Translations under genes and position numbers: made by a program | Notes under the pieces: model-generated | Databases searched by the model: none | What the model was told of the DNA's origin: nothing | What the model saw: only the letters and a program-made list of their open reading frames with translations | In this document: positions 20,219 to 27,559 of the stretch, one piece after another | Position numbering within the stretch: position 1 is the first letter of the stretch | How the letters are laid out: every line of letters starts with the position of its first letter | DNA from: a virus | Reading direction: 5' to 3' (one strand) | DNA length: 31,711 nt | Virus record (IMG/VR): IMGVR_UViG_3300022868_000068 | Span: 1 to 31,711 of that record

Positions 20219-20607
20219 ACATATTCACAGACCTAGAAACCAGTAAGAAACTTGCTAAATATATTAAGCCGAAGGAAGACCATAAATTCTTTTGGTCAAA
20301 AGGAGACGGATTTGATTGCTTTAAAATGGTAATAGTTTCAAAAGTTGAAAACCATTTGTGTCCGTTAAATCGCCCTTCAATGATTCCATATACGGAAAAA
20401 CTTGTTGCTACTTACACCCTTGAGCAGATTCTTGAGGAGTTGAATAAAAAAACATGGGTACATCATATTGGTATTCATTTTAAGGAAATAGGAATACTGC
20501 CATATAAAATGGAAGGAGAATTAAAAGGTCAAACATTTAAATCCAAAACCCTCCTGCAATCAGCGGTAGATGCTCTTATTTGGGTGTGTGAGAATAAACA
20601 TGAATAA
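20215..20607 (+). CDS. Phage protein of unknown function
   Basis: A 130-residue protein starting in the stop codon of the winged-helix gene. It begins MNIFTDLETSKKLAKYIKPK and has 'SMIPYTEKLVATYTLEQILE', a pattern often seen in small phage proteins of unknown role that accompany replication genes ('...ya.ptl.ell..L'). The C-terminus has 'KTLLQSAVDALIWVCENKHE'. There is no membrane or metal motif. It overlaps the start of the first methyltransferase by eight bases. Confidence 0.65.
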   Translation: MNIFTDLETSKKLAKYIKPKEDHKFFWSKGDGFDCFKMVIVSKVENHLCPLNRPSMIPYTEKLVATYTLEQILEELNKKTWVHHIGIHFKEIGILPYKMEGELKGQTFKSKTLLQSAVDALIWVCENKHE

Positions 20608-21553
20608 TCTAATAGGCAAGGTAACGCAAGGGGATTGTTTGGATATTCTTAAAACTATGCCGGATAATAGCCTTGATTGCGTTATTACCTCGCCGCCTTA
20701 TTTTCAGTTGAGAGATTACAATTGGACTGGTCAATGGGGATTAGAGAAGACATATCAGGAATATTTAGAACATTTATGGTCTTTGATGGATGAGATTTAT
20801 CGTACATTAAAAGATACCGGCACAGTTTGGTTTAATTTAGGGGACACATACTCTACTTTAAGCGGTGGCATGGCTAGTGGTGATATGGGAATAGGCAAAG
20901 AGGAATCAATAGGAAATAGTAAACTTAAACAAACAAAGGATAATAATATCCCCAGTAAATGTCTAATGCTAATCCCTCACCGCTTTGCGATAGGATGTAT
21001 TGATAGAGGATGGATAGTCCGCAATGACATTATTTGGGCGAAGAGAAATGGTATGCCTGAATCGGTAACTGATAGATTTACAAAAAAGCATGAGTATATA
21101 TTTTTCATGGCAAAGAAAGATAAGTATTATTTTGACTTGAATAGTGTTAGGGATAATCCTTTAACAGAAAACATATTAAGAAATCGTGCAAAAGAGAGTT
21201 ATGGAATCGGTAGTGGTTCTTTTGGTGATGGAAATAGCATGACTAATTCTAATAATCCTTTAGGCAAAAATCCCGGGTCCATATCTGATTTTTGGGATAT
21301 ACCGACAAAGCCCTCAAGCGAGAAACACTATGCTACATTCAATTTTAATCTAATTGATAAACCGATATTGGCCGGTTGCCCTAAAGGTGGCATAGTGTGC
21401 GATATGTTTGCAGGAACAGGGACTACATTGGTAAGGGCAGAGCAGTTAGGCAGGAAGGTAATAGGTATTGAAGGTAATGCGGATTATTGCAAAAGAGCAA
21501 ATGAACTTTTAAAGAAAGAACAAGACCAATTGAAATTACCTATGGAGAATTAA
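20600..21553 (+). CDS. DNA methyltransferase 1 (beta class, SPPY type)
   Basis: I start at the ATG at 20600, inside the previous gene's end, because its product begins MNNLIGKVTQGDCLDILKTM, the same as the start of methyltransferase 2; an in-frame ATG at 20570 adds unlike residues. The 317-residue enzyme has 'VITSPPYFQLRDYNWTGQWG' (catalytic SPPY at 31-34) early and 'DMFAGTGTTLVRAEQLGRKV' (SAM-binding FAGTG at 270-274) late, the order of class beta N4-cytosine/N6-adenine methylases. SPPY is most often seen with N4-cytosine. No restriction enzyme is nearby, so it would protect phage DNA. Confidence 0.9.
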   Translation: MNNLIGKVTQGDCLDILKTMPDNSLDCVITSPPYFQLRDYNWTGQWGLEKTYQEYLEHLWSLMDEIYRTLKDTGTVWFNLGDTYSTLSGGMASGDMGIGKEESIGNSKLKQTKDNNIPSKCLMLIPHRFAIGCIDRGWIVRNDIIWAKRNGMPESVTDRFTKKHEYIFFMAKKDKYYFDLNSVRDNPLTENILRNRAKESYGIGSGSFGDGNSMTNSNNPLGKNPGSISDFWDIPTKPSSEKHYATFNFNLIDKPILAGCPKGGIVCDMFAGTGTTLVRAEQLGRKVIGIEGNADYCKRANELLKKEQDQLKLPMEN

Positions 21554-22293
21554 TGAATAACTTAATAGGCAAGGTTACACAGGGGGATTGTTTAGAGGTT
21601 ATGCAAGATATAGAGGATAAGTCTATAGACGCAATTATTTCAGACCCCCCTTATGGATCTACCGCTTGTAAGTGGGATACTATCATTCCATTTGAACCAC
21701 TATGGAAACAGTACAAGAGGATTATTAAAGATAATGGTGCTATAGTGTTGACTGCGAGCCAGCCATTTACTAGTAAACTTATAATGAGCAATATCGGAAT
21801 GTTTAAATATGAATGGATTTGGGATAAGAAAAAAGGGGGTAACATAATGAATCTGAAATCTCAACCGTATAAAGTACACGAGAATATATTAGTTTTCTCA
21901 AAAGAAAAACATAATTATTATCCAATAATGATAGACCAAAAAGAAAGAACTGGAAAGACTTATTCTAAAGGCGAGGCGAATGGTATCATCAATTATGGAG
22001 ATATAAGAATATATAATAAAAAATACCCTAAAAGCATATTAGAAAAAAGTAATGCTAATCAAAAAGATAAAATCCACCCCACACAAAAACCAGTAGCCTT
22101 ATTTGAGTATCTAATCAAAACATATACAAATGAGGGTGATTTGGTCTTGGATAATTGTATTGGCTCAGGTACTACCGCTGTTGCTTGCGAAAGACTAGGT
22201 AGACGCTGGATAGGAATAGAAAAGGATTTATCTTATTGTACTATAGCAAGGGAAAGGATTAAGGCAGAACAAGACCAGTTGAAATTGTTTTAG
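21553..22293 (+). CDS. DNA methyltransferase 2 (beta class, DPPY type)
   Basis: A 246-residue enzyme that starts at the last base of the stop of methyltransferase 1 (TAATG). It has 'IISDPPYGSTACKWDTIIPF' (DPPY at 31-34) and 'LDNCIGSGTTAVACERLGRR' (CIGSG at 202-206), again class beta; DPPY favours N6-adenine. Its first 14 residues and its end 'EQDQLKLF' match those of its neighbour, while the middle is quite different, including the target-recognition part. So the two arose by duplication or share exchangeable ends, and probably methylate different sites. Ends just before a new promoter. Confidence 0.9.
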   Translation: MNNLIGKVTQGDCLEVMQDIEDKSIDAIISDPPYGSTACKWDTIIPFEPLWKQYKRIIKDNGAIVLTASQPFTSKLIMSNIGMFKYEWIWDKKKGGNIMNLKSQPYKVHENILVFSKEKHNYYPIMIDQKERTGKTYSKGEANGIINYGDIRIYNKKYPKSILEKSNANQKDKIHPTQKPVALFEYLIKTYTNEGDLVLDNCIGSGTTAVACERLGRRWIGIEKDLSYCTIARERIKAEQDQLKLF

Positions 22294-22322
22294 TTGACAA
22301 TTAGATATACATTTAGTAGGAT
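22294..22322 (+). promoter_or_regulatory. Candidate middle promoter for replication genes
   Basis: TTGACA (22294-22299), 17-base spacer, TAGGAT (22317-22322). A perfect -35 and a four-of-six -10. Start of transcription is expected at about 22329-22330, which is the first base of a short leader frame (ATG 22329) and of the complementary segment of the next element. Confidence 0.6.
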
Positions 22323-22328
22323 TTAGTT

Positions 22329-22405
22329 ATGGAAACGATAAAATTAAAATAAACAATTTATGCCAACGGTCAAACCTAATCGTTTCCAGCCGTTGGCTCT
22401 CTTTT
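22329..22405 (+). promoter_or_regulatory. Attenuator-like leader with interleaved complementarity
   Basis: Stem b: GCCAACGG (22362-22369) with CCGTTGGC (22390-22397), eight perfect pairs, followed by TCTCTTTT, so terminator-like. Its 20-base loop carries ATCGTTTCCA (22379-22388), the exact complement of TGGAAACGAT (22330-22339) at the predicted 5' end. Both pairings cannot form in full at once (only one base separates the two 3' strands), so this could be a terminator/antiterminator switch or a partial pseudoknot. A seven-residue leader frame (METIKLK, 22329-22352) overlaps the first strand. It precedes the initiator gene. Confidence 0.55.
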
Positions 22406-22416
22406 AAAGGATAAAA

Positions 22417-23208
22417 ATGCACAGAGGATATATCAAGATTCATAGAAAGATACAGGATTCTTTCATATACAAGGATTCATTTGCTTTGCATTTATGGATT
22501 CACTTAATTTTGGAGGCAAACCACAAAGATAGGGAATTTATATTTAACAATAAAAAGCAGGTATGTAAGCGTGGTCAATTACTAACTGGCTTAAATTCTC
22601 TCGCCTGTGAAACGAAAATAAACCGAAGTAAAGTAAATCGTTTGTTGAAAATGTTCAAAAACGAAACTCTAATTGAAACTCAAAAGACAAATAGATTTAC
22701 GATTATTACCGTCTTAAAATATGGACAGTATCAAATTGTAAATGGCAAAAGTGAAACGCAAAACGAAACTCCAGTGAAACTCCAGCGAAACTCCAGTGAA
22801 ACTCCAGTGAAACCAAACAATAATGATAATACATTAAAGAATGTTAATAATGTTAATACTACTTCTCTTGTTCTACCCAAAGAGGCGGTAGAACTTGCAG
22901 ACCTACTATATACCAAAATCAAAGAGAATAACCCTAACGCTCTTTTAAAAGAATCTTTTAAGGCTAAGTGGTCTAATGACCTGCGGTTATTAAATGAGCA
23001 GGATAAACAGCCATATACGCTCATTAAACAGGTTTTATTATGGAGTCAGGCGGATGACTTTTGGTCAAAGAACATTTTAAGTGGTAGTAAACTACGCATG
23101 AAATGGAATCAGCTTTCAAGCAAAATGAATGGTAGTAAAAAATCAGACTTAATCGTAGCCGAAGCTGGCAAGTACGATAATATCAAGGAGTGGGATAATG
23201 GAAAATGA
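22417..23208 (+). CDS. Replication initiator-like protein
   Basis: A 263-residue protein with ribosome site AAAGG. Residues 1-110 ('YIKIHRKIQDSFIYKDSFAL', 'WIHLILEANHKDREFIFNNK', 'KRGQLLTGLNSLACETKINR') are the winged-helix domain of phage replication organisers (helix-turn-helix at 'SLACETKINRSKVNRLLKMF'). A linker then carries direct repeats at DNA level, and residues ~150-260 are helical, with 'KIKENNPNALLKESFKAKWS' and 'LLWSQADDFWSKNILSGSKL', like the C-terminal parts that contact helicase loaders. It is followed by a DnaC-like gene with 11 bases overlap. Origin recognition at the internal iterons is likely. Confidence 0.8.
   Translation: MHRGYIKIHRKIQDSFIYKDSFALHLWIHLILEANHKDREFIFNNKKQVCKRGQLLTGLNSLACETKINRSKVNRLLKMFKNETLIETQKTNRFTIITVLKYGQYQIVNGKSETQNETPVKLQRNSSETPVKPNNNDNTLKNVNNVNTTSLVLPKEAVELADLLYTKIKENNPNALLKESFKAKWSNDLRLLNEQDKQPYTLIKQVLLWSQADDFWSKNILSGSKLRMKWNQLSSKMNGSKKSDLIVAEAGKYDNIKEWDNGK
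22765..22814 (+). repeat. Iterons inside the initiator gene, candidate replication origin
   Basis: Four head-to-tail 11-base repeats GAAACTCCAGT at 22765, 22776 (last base C), 22787 and 22798, then a partial fifth (GAAACC, 22809-22814). The period of 11 is not a multiple of three, so the repeat is kept for DNA and not for protein. Immediately downstream 22815-22865 is AT-rich with repeated ATGTTAATA, a fitting unwinding region. The layout parallels lambda, where the origin iterons lie in gene O. Confidence 0.75.
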
Positions 23209-23755
23209 ACGCAAAGAGGACTTACTTAAAAGCATAATTAAATATTCAAATCTAACAAGTCATCAGTTAGGATTTAAACTAGGCGAGGGAGATAATGAAT
23301 ATAAAACCATTTTAGATAGCTATGTAAAAGGCGAATCTAACTGGTTTTTTACTGGCAAGGTCGGGACAGGAAAGACATATTTAGCAATATCAATGCTTAA
23401 TACCATGATGACTAAATATCTCAAATGCGGGCTTTATTATACCGTCCCTAGATTTTTAATGACAGCCCGTCATGAGATGGCAGGCGGTAGGGAATTTGAG
23501 TTTATAGAAAAACTTACAAATATACCCTACTTATTATTAGATGATTTATGCGTTCAGAGAATATCGGACTACTCCTCTGAAATGCTATATATAATTTTAG
23601 ATGACTGGATAAATAAAAATAAAAAGGGTCTTATTATAACCAGTAATTTATCTTTAAGTGAAATTGATAAAAAAATAGGCGAGAGGCTATCATCCCGAAT
23701 TGCGGGTATGTGTGAGATTAAGAAATTTACAGGCAAGGATAAGCGGTTGAAATAA
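23198..23755 (+). CDS. DnaC/IstB-like helicase loader
   Basis: A 185-residue AAA+ protein overlapping the initiator gene by 11 bases. Walker A is 'FFTGKVGTGKTYLAISMLNT' (GKVGTGKT at 53-60), Walker B 'YLLLDDLCVQ' (Asp115-Asp116), and 'GLIITSNLSLSEIDKKIGER' with 'LSSRIAGMCE' matches sensor 1 and the arginine finger region of DnaC and IstB. It would load host DnaB helicase at the phage origin, since no phage helicase is encoded here. Length is shorter than E. coli DnaC (245), lacking much of the N-terminal binding part. Confidence 0.87.
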   Translation: MENERKEDLLKSIIKYSNLTSHQLGFKLGEGDNEYKTILDSYVKGESNWFFTGKVGTGKTYLAISMLNTMMTKYLKCGLYYTVPRFLMTARHEMAGGREFEFIEKLTNIPYLLLDDLCVQRISDYSSEMLYIILDDWINKNKKGLIITSNLSLSEIDKKIGERLSSRIAGMCEIKKFTGKDKRLK

Positions 23756-23807
23756 ACAATAAGCTAAAGGGTGGAATCAAGGAAGTACCCAAAAAGGAGA
23801 TGAGATA

Positions 23808-23969
23808 GTGACAGAAAAAATAATAATGATAGGGGTTACAGAAAGAGAGTTGGATTTAATAGGAAAAGCTATAGATATGGAAAATCACTGGCTTATCAAT
23901 AGAAATCTTATAAAACCACTTGAAAGTAAAATACAAAAAGCACAGTGTGAATTTGAGGAGAATAAATGA
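23808..23969 (+). CDS. Small helical protein, unknown
   Basis: GTG start at 23808 with a strong site (AAAGGAG) and ATGA overlap with the next gene. The 53-residue product starts (M)TEKIIMIGVTERELDLIGKA, and is helical and charged. The pattern 'ERELDLIGKAI' resembles another small frame at 26859 ('SSEEVRLISRALNI'), which suggests a family of such short proteins in this phage. Unknown function. Confidence 0.5.
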   Translation: MTEKIIMIGVTERELDLIGKAIDMENHWLINRNLIKPLESKIQKAQCEFEENK

Positions 23970-24205
23970 AACCCAAAAAAACAGAAAACTTTCAATTGAC
24001 CTATATGGGATTAGATGTATCTGCAAATGTTAGGTTGGACATTATAACCGAAAATGGATATTACATTGAGAGTGTGTTAATTTTAAACAGCAAAGGGCAG
24101 GTAGTATTCCATGCCTCACCTGAGCAATGTGTAGAGATTCAGGCAGACAATGACATTCAAAAACAGATAAAGGATTTTCTTAAAATAGAGGGAAACAATG
24201 ATTAA
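23966..24205 (+). CDS. Small beta-rich protein, unknown
   Basis: A 79-residue protein coupled by ATGA to the gene before. It starts MKPKKTENFQLTYMGLDVSA and has 'LDIITENGYYIESVLILNSK' and 'QVVFHASPEQCVEIQADNDI'. Ribosome site GAGGAG. It overlaps the following zinc-ribbon frame by eight bases. No family recognised. Confidence 0.6.
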   Translation: MKPKKTENFQLTYMGLDVSANVRLDIITENGYYIESVLILNSKGQVVFHASPEQCVEIQADNDIQKQIKDFLKIEGNND

Positions 24206-24320
24206 AGAATACAGGTGTTGGCGGTGTGGGAAAATAGTAACAGAGTTATACAGTCAGGGTGTTTGTTATAATTGCCACGCTGAAAAGGCTAACACTTTGG
24301 AGGGAAGGGATGAAACTTGA
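24198..24320 (+). CDS. 40-residue zinc-ribbon protein
   Basis: ATG at 24198 with ribosome site GAGGG upstream. The product starts MIKEYRCWRCGKIVTELYSQ, and contains two Cys pairs, 'RCWRCGK' and 'VCYNCHAEK', a clear four-Cys zinc ribbon. It overlaps genes on both sides by a few bases (8 and 11), as do its neighbours, which supports real translation. Likely nucleic acid or protein binding; target unknown. Confidence 0.6.
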   Translation: MIKEYRCWRCGKIVTELYSQGVCYNCHAEKANTLEGRDET

Positions 24321-24519
24321 AACAATATTAAACTTGGCGACGATAGCAATGTTGACAATTTTATATTTAAATATTTTAGTTTGGAGGATAGATATAATAA
24401 TCAAAAAGAGCTTGGAAAATATAAAATTAAATATAGTACTTAACGAAAAAGACATTGATAAGGTTTTAAGAGCATTTATGGCTAAAATCGCAGAGGTGTC
24501 CGATGAAAACCAAACATAA
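24310..24519 (+). CDS. Small single-span membrane protein
   Basis: I use the ATG at 24310 behind TTGGAGGGAAGGG, not an upstream in-frame start that lacks a ribosome site. The 69-residue protein starts MKLETILNLATIAMLTILYL, so residues ~6-27 span a membrane, followed by a charged cytoplasmic helix 'EKDIDKVLRAFMAKIAE'. It overlaps the next membrane protein gene by 17 bases. Unknown role, perhaps superinfection or envelope related. Confidence 0.58.
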   Translation: MKLETILNLATIAMLTILYLNILVWRIDIIIKKSLENIKLNIVLNEKDIDKVLRAFMAKIAEVSDENQT

Positions 24520-24718
24520 ACTATCACCCTTATGGCTAATCATCTTTCCGCTATTTGTGGGTACATTACTATTCCTATTCGCTTATATGGAATCCAATAA
24601 TCGTAGAAAAGATATGGTTTATCAAGTTACAAAGATAAATGAAATTTGCAAGGATAAGTTTGAAAATTGCTATATCACCGCAATCAAAACTTTAAAGATG
24701 ACTTGGGAGGGGAGATGA
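24503..24718 (+). CDS. Small single-span membrane protein
   Basis: A 71-residue protein starting MKTKHKLSPLWLIIFPLFVG, with a membrane segment at residues ~10-28 after a basic start (N-terminus in the cytoplasm), then a polar domain with 'EICKDKFENCYITAIKTLKM' containing two Cys that could form a disulfide outside. It sits directly before a glycosyltransferase (stop overlaps its start region). A link to that enzyme is possible, but it does not look like the multi-span GtrA flippase. Confidence 0.58.
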   Translation: MKTKHKLSPLWLIIFPLFVGTLLFLFAYMESNNRRKDMVYQVTKINEICKDKFENCYITAIKTLKMTWEGR

Positions 24719-25575
24719 TGAAATTAAGTATTTGCATACCAACATGGAATCGTTGTAAAGATTTAGACAGGTGTTTAAATTCTATCATGGGACAAATTAC
24801 TCAAGAGGTTGAGATAATTGTATGTGATAATAATTCAACAGACGGCACGGAGAACATGGTAAAACAATATCAATTTCCTATTCGCTATTACAAAAATGAT
24901 ACCAATATAGGCGCGGAAGCTAATGCTCTAAAGGTTGCCAGTTATGCCATAGGAGATTATATATGGATTCTCGGCGATGATGATGTTCTAAAAGCTGGCA
25001 AGTTGGAACCAATACTAAATAAGCTAAATAATCATTCGGTATACTTTGTAAATTATGAGCAAAGAGGTATTAACATTAAAATAATAAATACTGTGCATGA
25101 TTTAGAATTCACAACAGGCAAAGAATATATTGATTTTTGCCTAGCCTGTTTCTCATTCAAGCAAATGGATTCTTTGAAACTAACATTCATATCCTCCATT
25201 ATAATTAAAAGAAAAGACTGGGACAGTGTTTGGAATAAAGACAAATATTTATGTTTCCAAGTACCATCTTCTCATATAATTTGGAATCACATGATCAATA
25301 AACCATTTTATATGATTAGCGATAGTTGCGTGGTTCAGAATGATGTACCGCAAAGGATTGAAAATGGCAAGAAATCCCTATACCTTTACAAAGAATGGAT
25401 TAAAATATATTGGCTCATGGCACGCAAGAGTGGCAATAGACTTGCATTTTTACCTATAATTTTAAAACAGTTATACAGTGAAATTTGTACAAGATTAAAA
25501 GAGAATGTGTGTCTAGGGTCTTTCCATATCTTGTCAAGAAATAATCACAATATAAAATCAGAGGAGACAAAATGA
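24718..25575 (+). CDS. Family 2 glycosyltransferase
   Basis: Two ATG codons follow each other (24715, 24718); I choose 24718, seven bases after GGAGG. The 285-residue enzyme starts MKLSICIPTWNRCKDLDRCL, the GT-A fold entry, then 'IIVCDNNSTDGTENMVKQY' (nucleotide-sugar binding) and 'YIWILGDDDVLKAGKLEPIL' (the DxD-type GDDDV at 86-90). It would move a sugar from a nucleotide donor. Targets may be host surface glycans (changing phage receptors) or modified bases in phage DNA. Its small membrane neighbours suggest the former; the DNA-modifying genes downstream allow the latter. Confidence 0.88.
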   Translation: MKLSICIPTWNRCKDLDRCLNSIMGQITQEVEIIVCDNNSTDGTENMVKQYQFPIRYYKNDTNIGAEANALKVASYAIGDYIWILGDDDVLKAGKLEPILNKLNNHSVYFVNYEQRGINIKIINTVHDLEFTTGKEYIDFCLACFSFKQMDSLKLTFISSIIIKRKDWDSVWNKDKYLCFQVPSSHIIWNHMINKPFYMISDSCVVQNDVPQRIENGKKSLYLYKEWIKIYWLMARKSGNRLAFLPIILKQLYSEICTRLKENVCLGSFHILSRNNHNIKSEETK

Positions 25576-25718
25576 AAAAGATAGAAATTATAGCGAAACT
25601 TGAAATAAAAATAAATAAGATTGAAAAAAGTATAACTTTTGCAGATAATTATGATATTGAGCATGGAAAGATTCTCGCTTATAGGCATACAATCAGGTTG
25701 TTAAAGGGTACAAAATGA
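25572..25718 (+). CDS. Small 48-residue protein, unknown
   Basis: ATG overlaps the glycosyltransferase stop (ATGA), with GAGGAGA as ribosome site. The Lys-rich product starts MKKIEIIAKLEIKINKIEKS, an amphipathic coiled-coil-like helix, and continues 'ILAYRHTIRLLKGTK'. It is in turn coupled by ATGA to the next frame. The chain of tight overlaps supports coding. Function unknown. Confidence 0.5.
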   Translation: MKKIEIIAKLEIKINKIEKSITFADNYDIEHGKILAYRHTIRLLKGTK

Positions 25719-25867
25719 CCCTTCATTTAGCAGTAGACCTATGGTGTAAAACATTTGGAATCTTGGCGGCATTTGCAATAGTGTTTCCAATAGGATTAAT
25801 AGTAACCGCCTATGTGGCAAATATGGTTAGAGAAATAATGTTGCATTTCAGTATTCATAAATGTTAG
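25715..25867 (+). CDS. Small membrane protein, unknown
   Basis: A 50-residue protein coupled by ATGA to the previous frame. It starts MTLHLAVDLWCKTFGILAAF and residues ~13-38 are hydrophobic (ILAAFAIVFPIGLIVTAYVA), a membrane span, followed by a short amphipathic tail ending in Cys. No family recognised. One of at least three small membrane proteins in 24.3-25.9 kb. Confidence 0.5.
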   Translation: MTLHLAVDLWCKTFGILAAFAIVFPIGLIVTAYVANMVREIMLHFSIHKC

Positions 25868-25877
25868 TATTAACAAT

Positions 25878-26273
25878 ATGAAAATAAACTTTACAGTCTT
25901 TGGGATTCCAAAAGCTCAAGCTAGACCACGCCTAGTAAGAAATAGAAACTTTGTATATTCTCCAAAGACAGATTGGTATTATAAAGTCCTTAATGAAGCA
26001 AAAAAATACAAACCATTAATCCAAATAGATAAACCAGTGTCATTGATAATATATTTTCACTTACCAAAACCAAAATCACTTAAAAAGAATATATTATTTC
26101 ATTCAAAGCGTCCTGATTTGGACAATTTAGAAAAGGCTGTTTTGGATGCCTGTACAAATGCAGGAATTTGGATAGATGATAGCCTTGTTTGTAATAAATT
26201 CTCAAGAAAAACATATAGTGATCATCCTGGAATTGAAATTTCAATAGAGGAAATTTTAAATGAAAAGAACTAA
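25878..26273 (+). CDS. rusA: RusA-type Holliday junction resolvase
   Basis: A 131-residue protein starting MKINFTVFGIPKAQARPRLV, the usual RusA N-terminus. The catalytic region is 'KRPDLDNLEKAVLDACTNAG' and 'IWIDDSLVC': Asp80, Asp82, Lys86 and Asp100/Asp101 fit the RusA active site (Asp70, Asp72, Lys76, Asp91 in E. coli). It resolves branched DNA before packaging, acting with the Sak4/DUF669 recombination genes. Length matches the family (about 120). No strong ribosome site is visible before the ATG. Confidence 0.9.
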   Translation: MKINFTVFGIPKAQARPRLVRNRNFVYSPKTDWYYKVLNEAKKYKPLIQIDKPVSLIIYFHLPKPKSLKKNILFHSKRPDLDNLEKAVLDACTNAGIWIDDSLVCNKFSRKTYSDHPGIEISIEEILNEKN

Positions 26274-26577
26274 AATTATAAAAAGAAAGTTTACCGATAA
26301 TAAAATTAAGATTTTAGACTTCTTTAAGGAGCAAGAAGCTAAGGGAGGATTAGCTTTGTTAAAATTGGACAAGGATTATGTGCATACATTGATCAGAGGA
26401 TACACGGTATACTTTGAGGTTAAATCAGATAGAGGTGTACAATCCCCATTTCAAAAAGAAATGCAATCTAAAATAGAAAACGCAGGCGGTTATTACTTCA
26501 TAGTCCGCAATGTTTTTGAAGTGATACAGAAAGTTAGATTTTTCTATAAGCAGAAGGAATTGGAAATGGTTTGTTAA
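26260..26577 (+). CDS. VRR-NUC domain nuclease
   Basis: A 105-residue protein starting 14 bases before the end of rusA, with GAGGA as ribosome site. The core 'YTVYFEVKSDRGVQSPFQKE' holds the ExK motif (Glu53, Lys55) followed by Gln65, then 'IENAGGYYFIVRNVFEVIQK', the pattern of stand-alone VRR-NUC (PD-(D/E)xK-like) phage nucleases, which cut branched or flap DNA. With RusA next to it, it probably serves in recombination or repair of replication intermediates. Confidence 0.82.
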   Translation: MKRTKIIKRKFTDNKIKILDFFKEQEAKGGLALLKLDKDYVHTLIRGYTVYFEVKSDRGVQSPFQKEMQSKIENAGGYYFIVRNVFEVIQKVRFFYKQKELEMVC

Positions 26578-26598
26578 AAAACTAAAGGAGAATGGGGA

Positions 26599-26802
26599 AT
26601 GAATAATATTTTAAAAAAAGCAAAGGTAATTTTTCATATTACTTGTATACTTGCAAGTCTTGATAAGAGGTTTAAAGATATACAACATAGGCTAGAAGAG
26701 GGCAGAACAAAAGATTATTCTAAGGGGGAATATGATGGCATAACTTTTGCTCTTATAGAATTAAGAAGGCTAAAGATGGAAATAGAACATTTAAAAAAAT
26801 AA
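26599..26802 (+). CDS. Small protein, unknown
   Basis: A 67-residue protein with AAAGGAG some 15 bases upstream and GGGGA closer to the ATG. It starts MNNILKKAKVIFHITCILAS and is basic and helical, with 'GEYDGITFALIELRRLKMEI', the sort of 'G...G...AL.elrrl' helix often seen at the ends of small phage proteins. Role unknown. Confidence 0.58.
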   Translation: MNNILKKAKVIFHITCILASLDKRFKDIQHRLEEGRTKDYSKGEYDGITFALIELRRLKMEIEHLKK

Positions 26803-26862
26803 ATGAAACCAAGAAAACCGCCTAAAGTTGAACAACCTAGAATGACTAAGGATTGGAAATGA
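26803..26862 (+). CDS. 19-residue frame, possible coupling peptide
   Basis: ATG follows the preceding stop at once (TAA ATG) and the frame ends with ATGA overlapping the next start. The product MKPRKPPKVEQPRMTKDWK is Pro- and Lys-rich. There is no separate ribosome site. It could be a bridge that carries ribosomes to 26859, or chance. Confidence 0.3.
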   Translation: MKPRKPPKVEQPRMTKDWK

Positions 26863-26999
26863 ATCACAAAATAGAACTAAGCAGCGAAGAGGTACGGCTA
26901 ATCAGTCGTGCATTAAATATTTGCATAGCAAGCGACATTATGAACGGCGAGCAAAATTCAGAGTTTAAAGATTTGCGTAAAAAGATAGGTATGATATGA
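26859..26999 (+). CDS. Small 46-residue helical protein, unknown
   Basis: ATGA-coupled at both ends (26859 with the frame before, 26996 with the ParB-like gene after). The product starts MNHKIELSSEEVRLISRALN and contains 'ICIASDIMNGEQNSEFKDLR'. The 'lsseEv.li..Al' pattern resembles that of the 53-residue protein at 23808. The double coupling is good support for translation. Role unknown. Confidence 0.5.
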   Translation: MNHKIELSSEEVRLISRALNICIASDIMNGEQNSEFKDLRKKIGMI

Positions 27000-27559
27000 C
27001 CACGAAAGACATTAAAATTGTAAAGGTTAAAATTAAGAATTTGAAACCCGCCGAATATAATCCGCGCAAGGCAAGTAAAGAGGAATGGGAACAGTTAGAG
27101 AGGTCTATAAAAACATTCGGACTGGTAGACCCGATTATAGTAAATTCTAATCCTGATAGAAAAAACATAATAATAGGCGGACACTTCCGCTGTAAGGTCG
27201 CAGAGGGTATTGGAATAAAAGAAATTCCGGTTGTTTACATTAATATTAAAGATATAAAAAAAGAGCAGGAGCTTAACCTACGGCTTAACAAGAACAACGG
27301 AGAGTTTGATTTAGACCTACTGGCGAATATGGATTTTGACCTACTGGGAGAGGTGGGTTTTGATTTGGCAGGACTTGGGGGAGATATAAAGCCATTGGAA
27401 GATTTTGAATTAGATGAATGTTTGGAAAATAACGATAGACATTTTCAGAATGAAATAAATAAAATAATTTCTAAAATAATGAAAAAAGAATCCATTACAA
27501 AAATAGAGGCACAGAATAAATTGTTGGATTTTATAAATGAAAAATATCCTATTGGTTGA
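26996..27559 (+). CDS. ParB/Srx-like domain protein
   Basis: A 187-residue protein. The N-terminal half is a ParB-type domain: 'VKIKNLKPAEYNPRKASKEE', 'LERSIKTFGLVDPIIVNSNP', 'NIIIGGHFRCKVAEGIGIKE' (GGHFR at 61-65 in place of GERR) and 'IPVVYINI'. The C-terminal part is acidic then helical. Phage proteins of this type are often encoded next to DNA methylases and have been linked to nuclease activity or, in some systems, to kinase-like steps in DNA base hypermodification. It overlaps the radical SAM gene by 23 bases, so the two are probably one functional unit. Confidence 0.82.
   Translation: MTTKDIKIVKVKIKNLKPAEYNPRKASKEEWEQLERSIKTFGLVDPIIVNSNPDRKNIIIGGHFRCKVAEGIGIKEIPVVYINIKDIKKEQELNLRLNKNNGEFDLDLLANMDFDLLGEVGFDLAGLGGDIKPLEDFELDECLENNDRHFQNEINKIISKIMKKESITKIEAQNKLLDFINEKYPIG

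Noticed and set aside
22751-22814. Short direct repeats as a CRISPR array
   Set aside because: The 11-bp units are directly adjacent with no spacers and lie inside a coding gene; they fit iterons.
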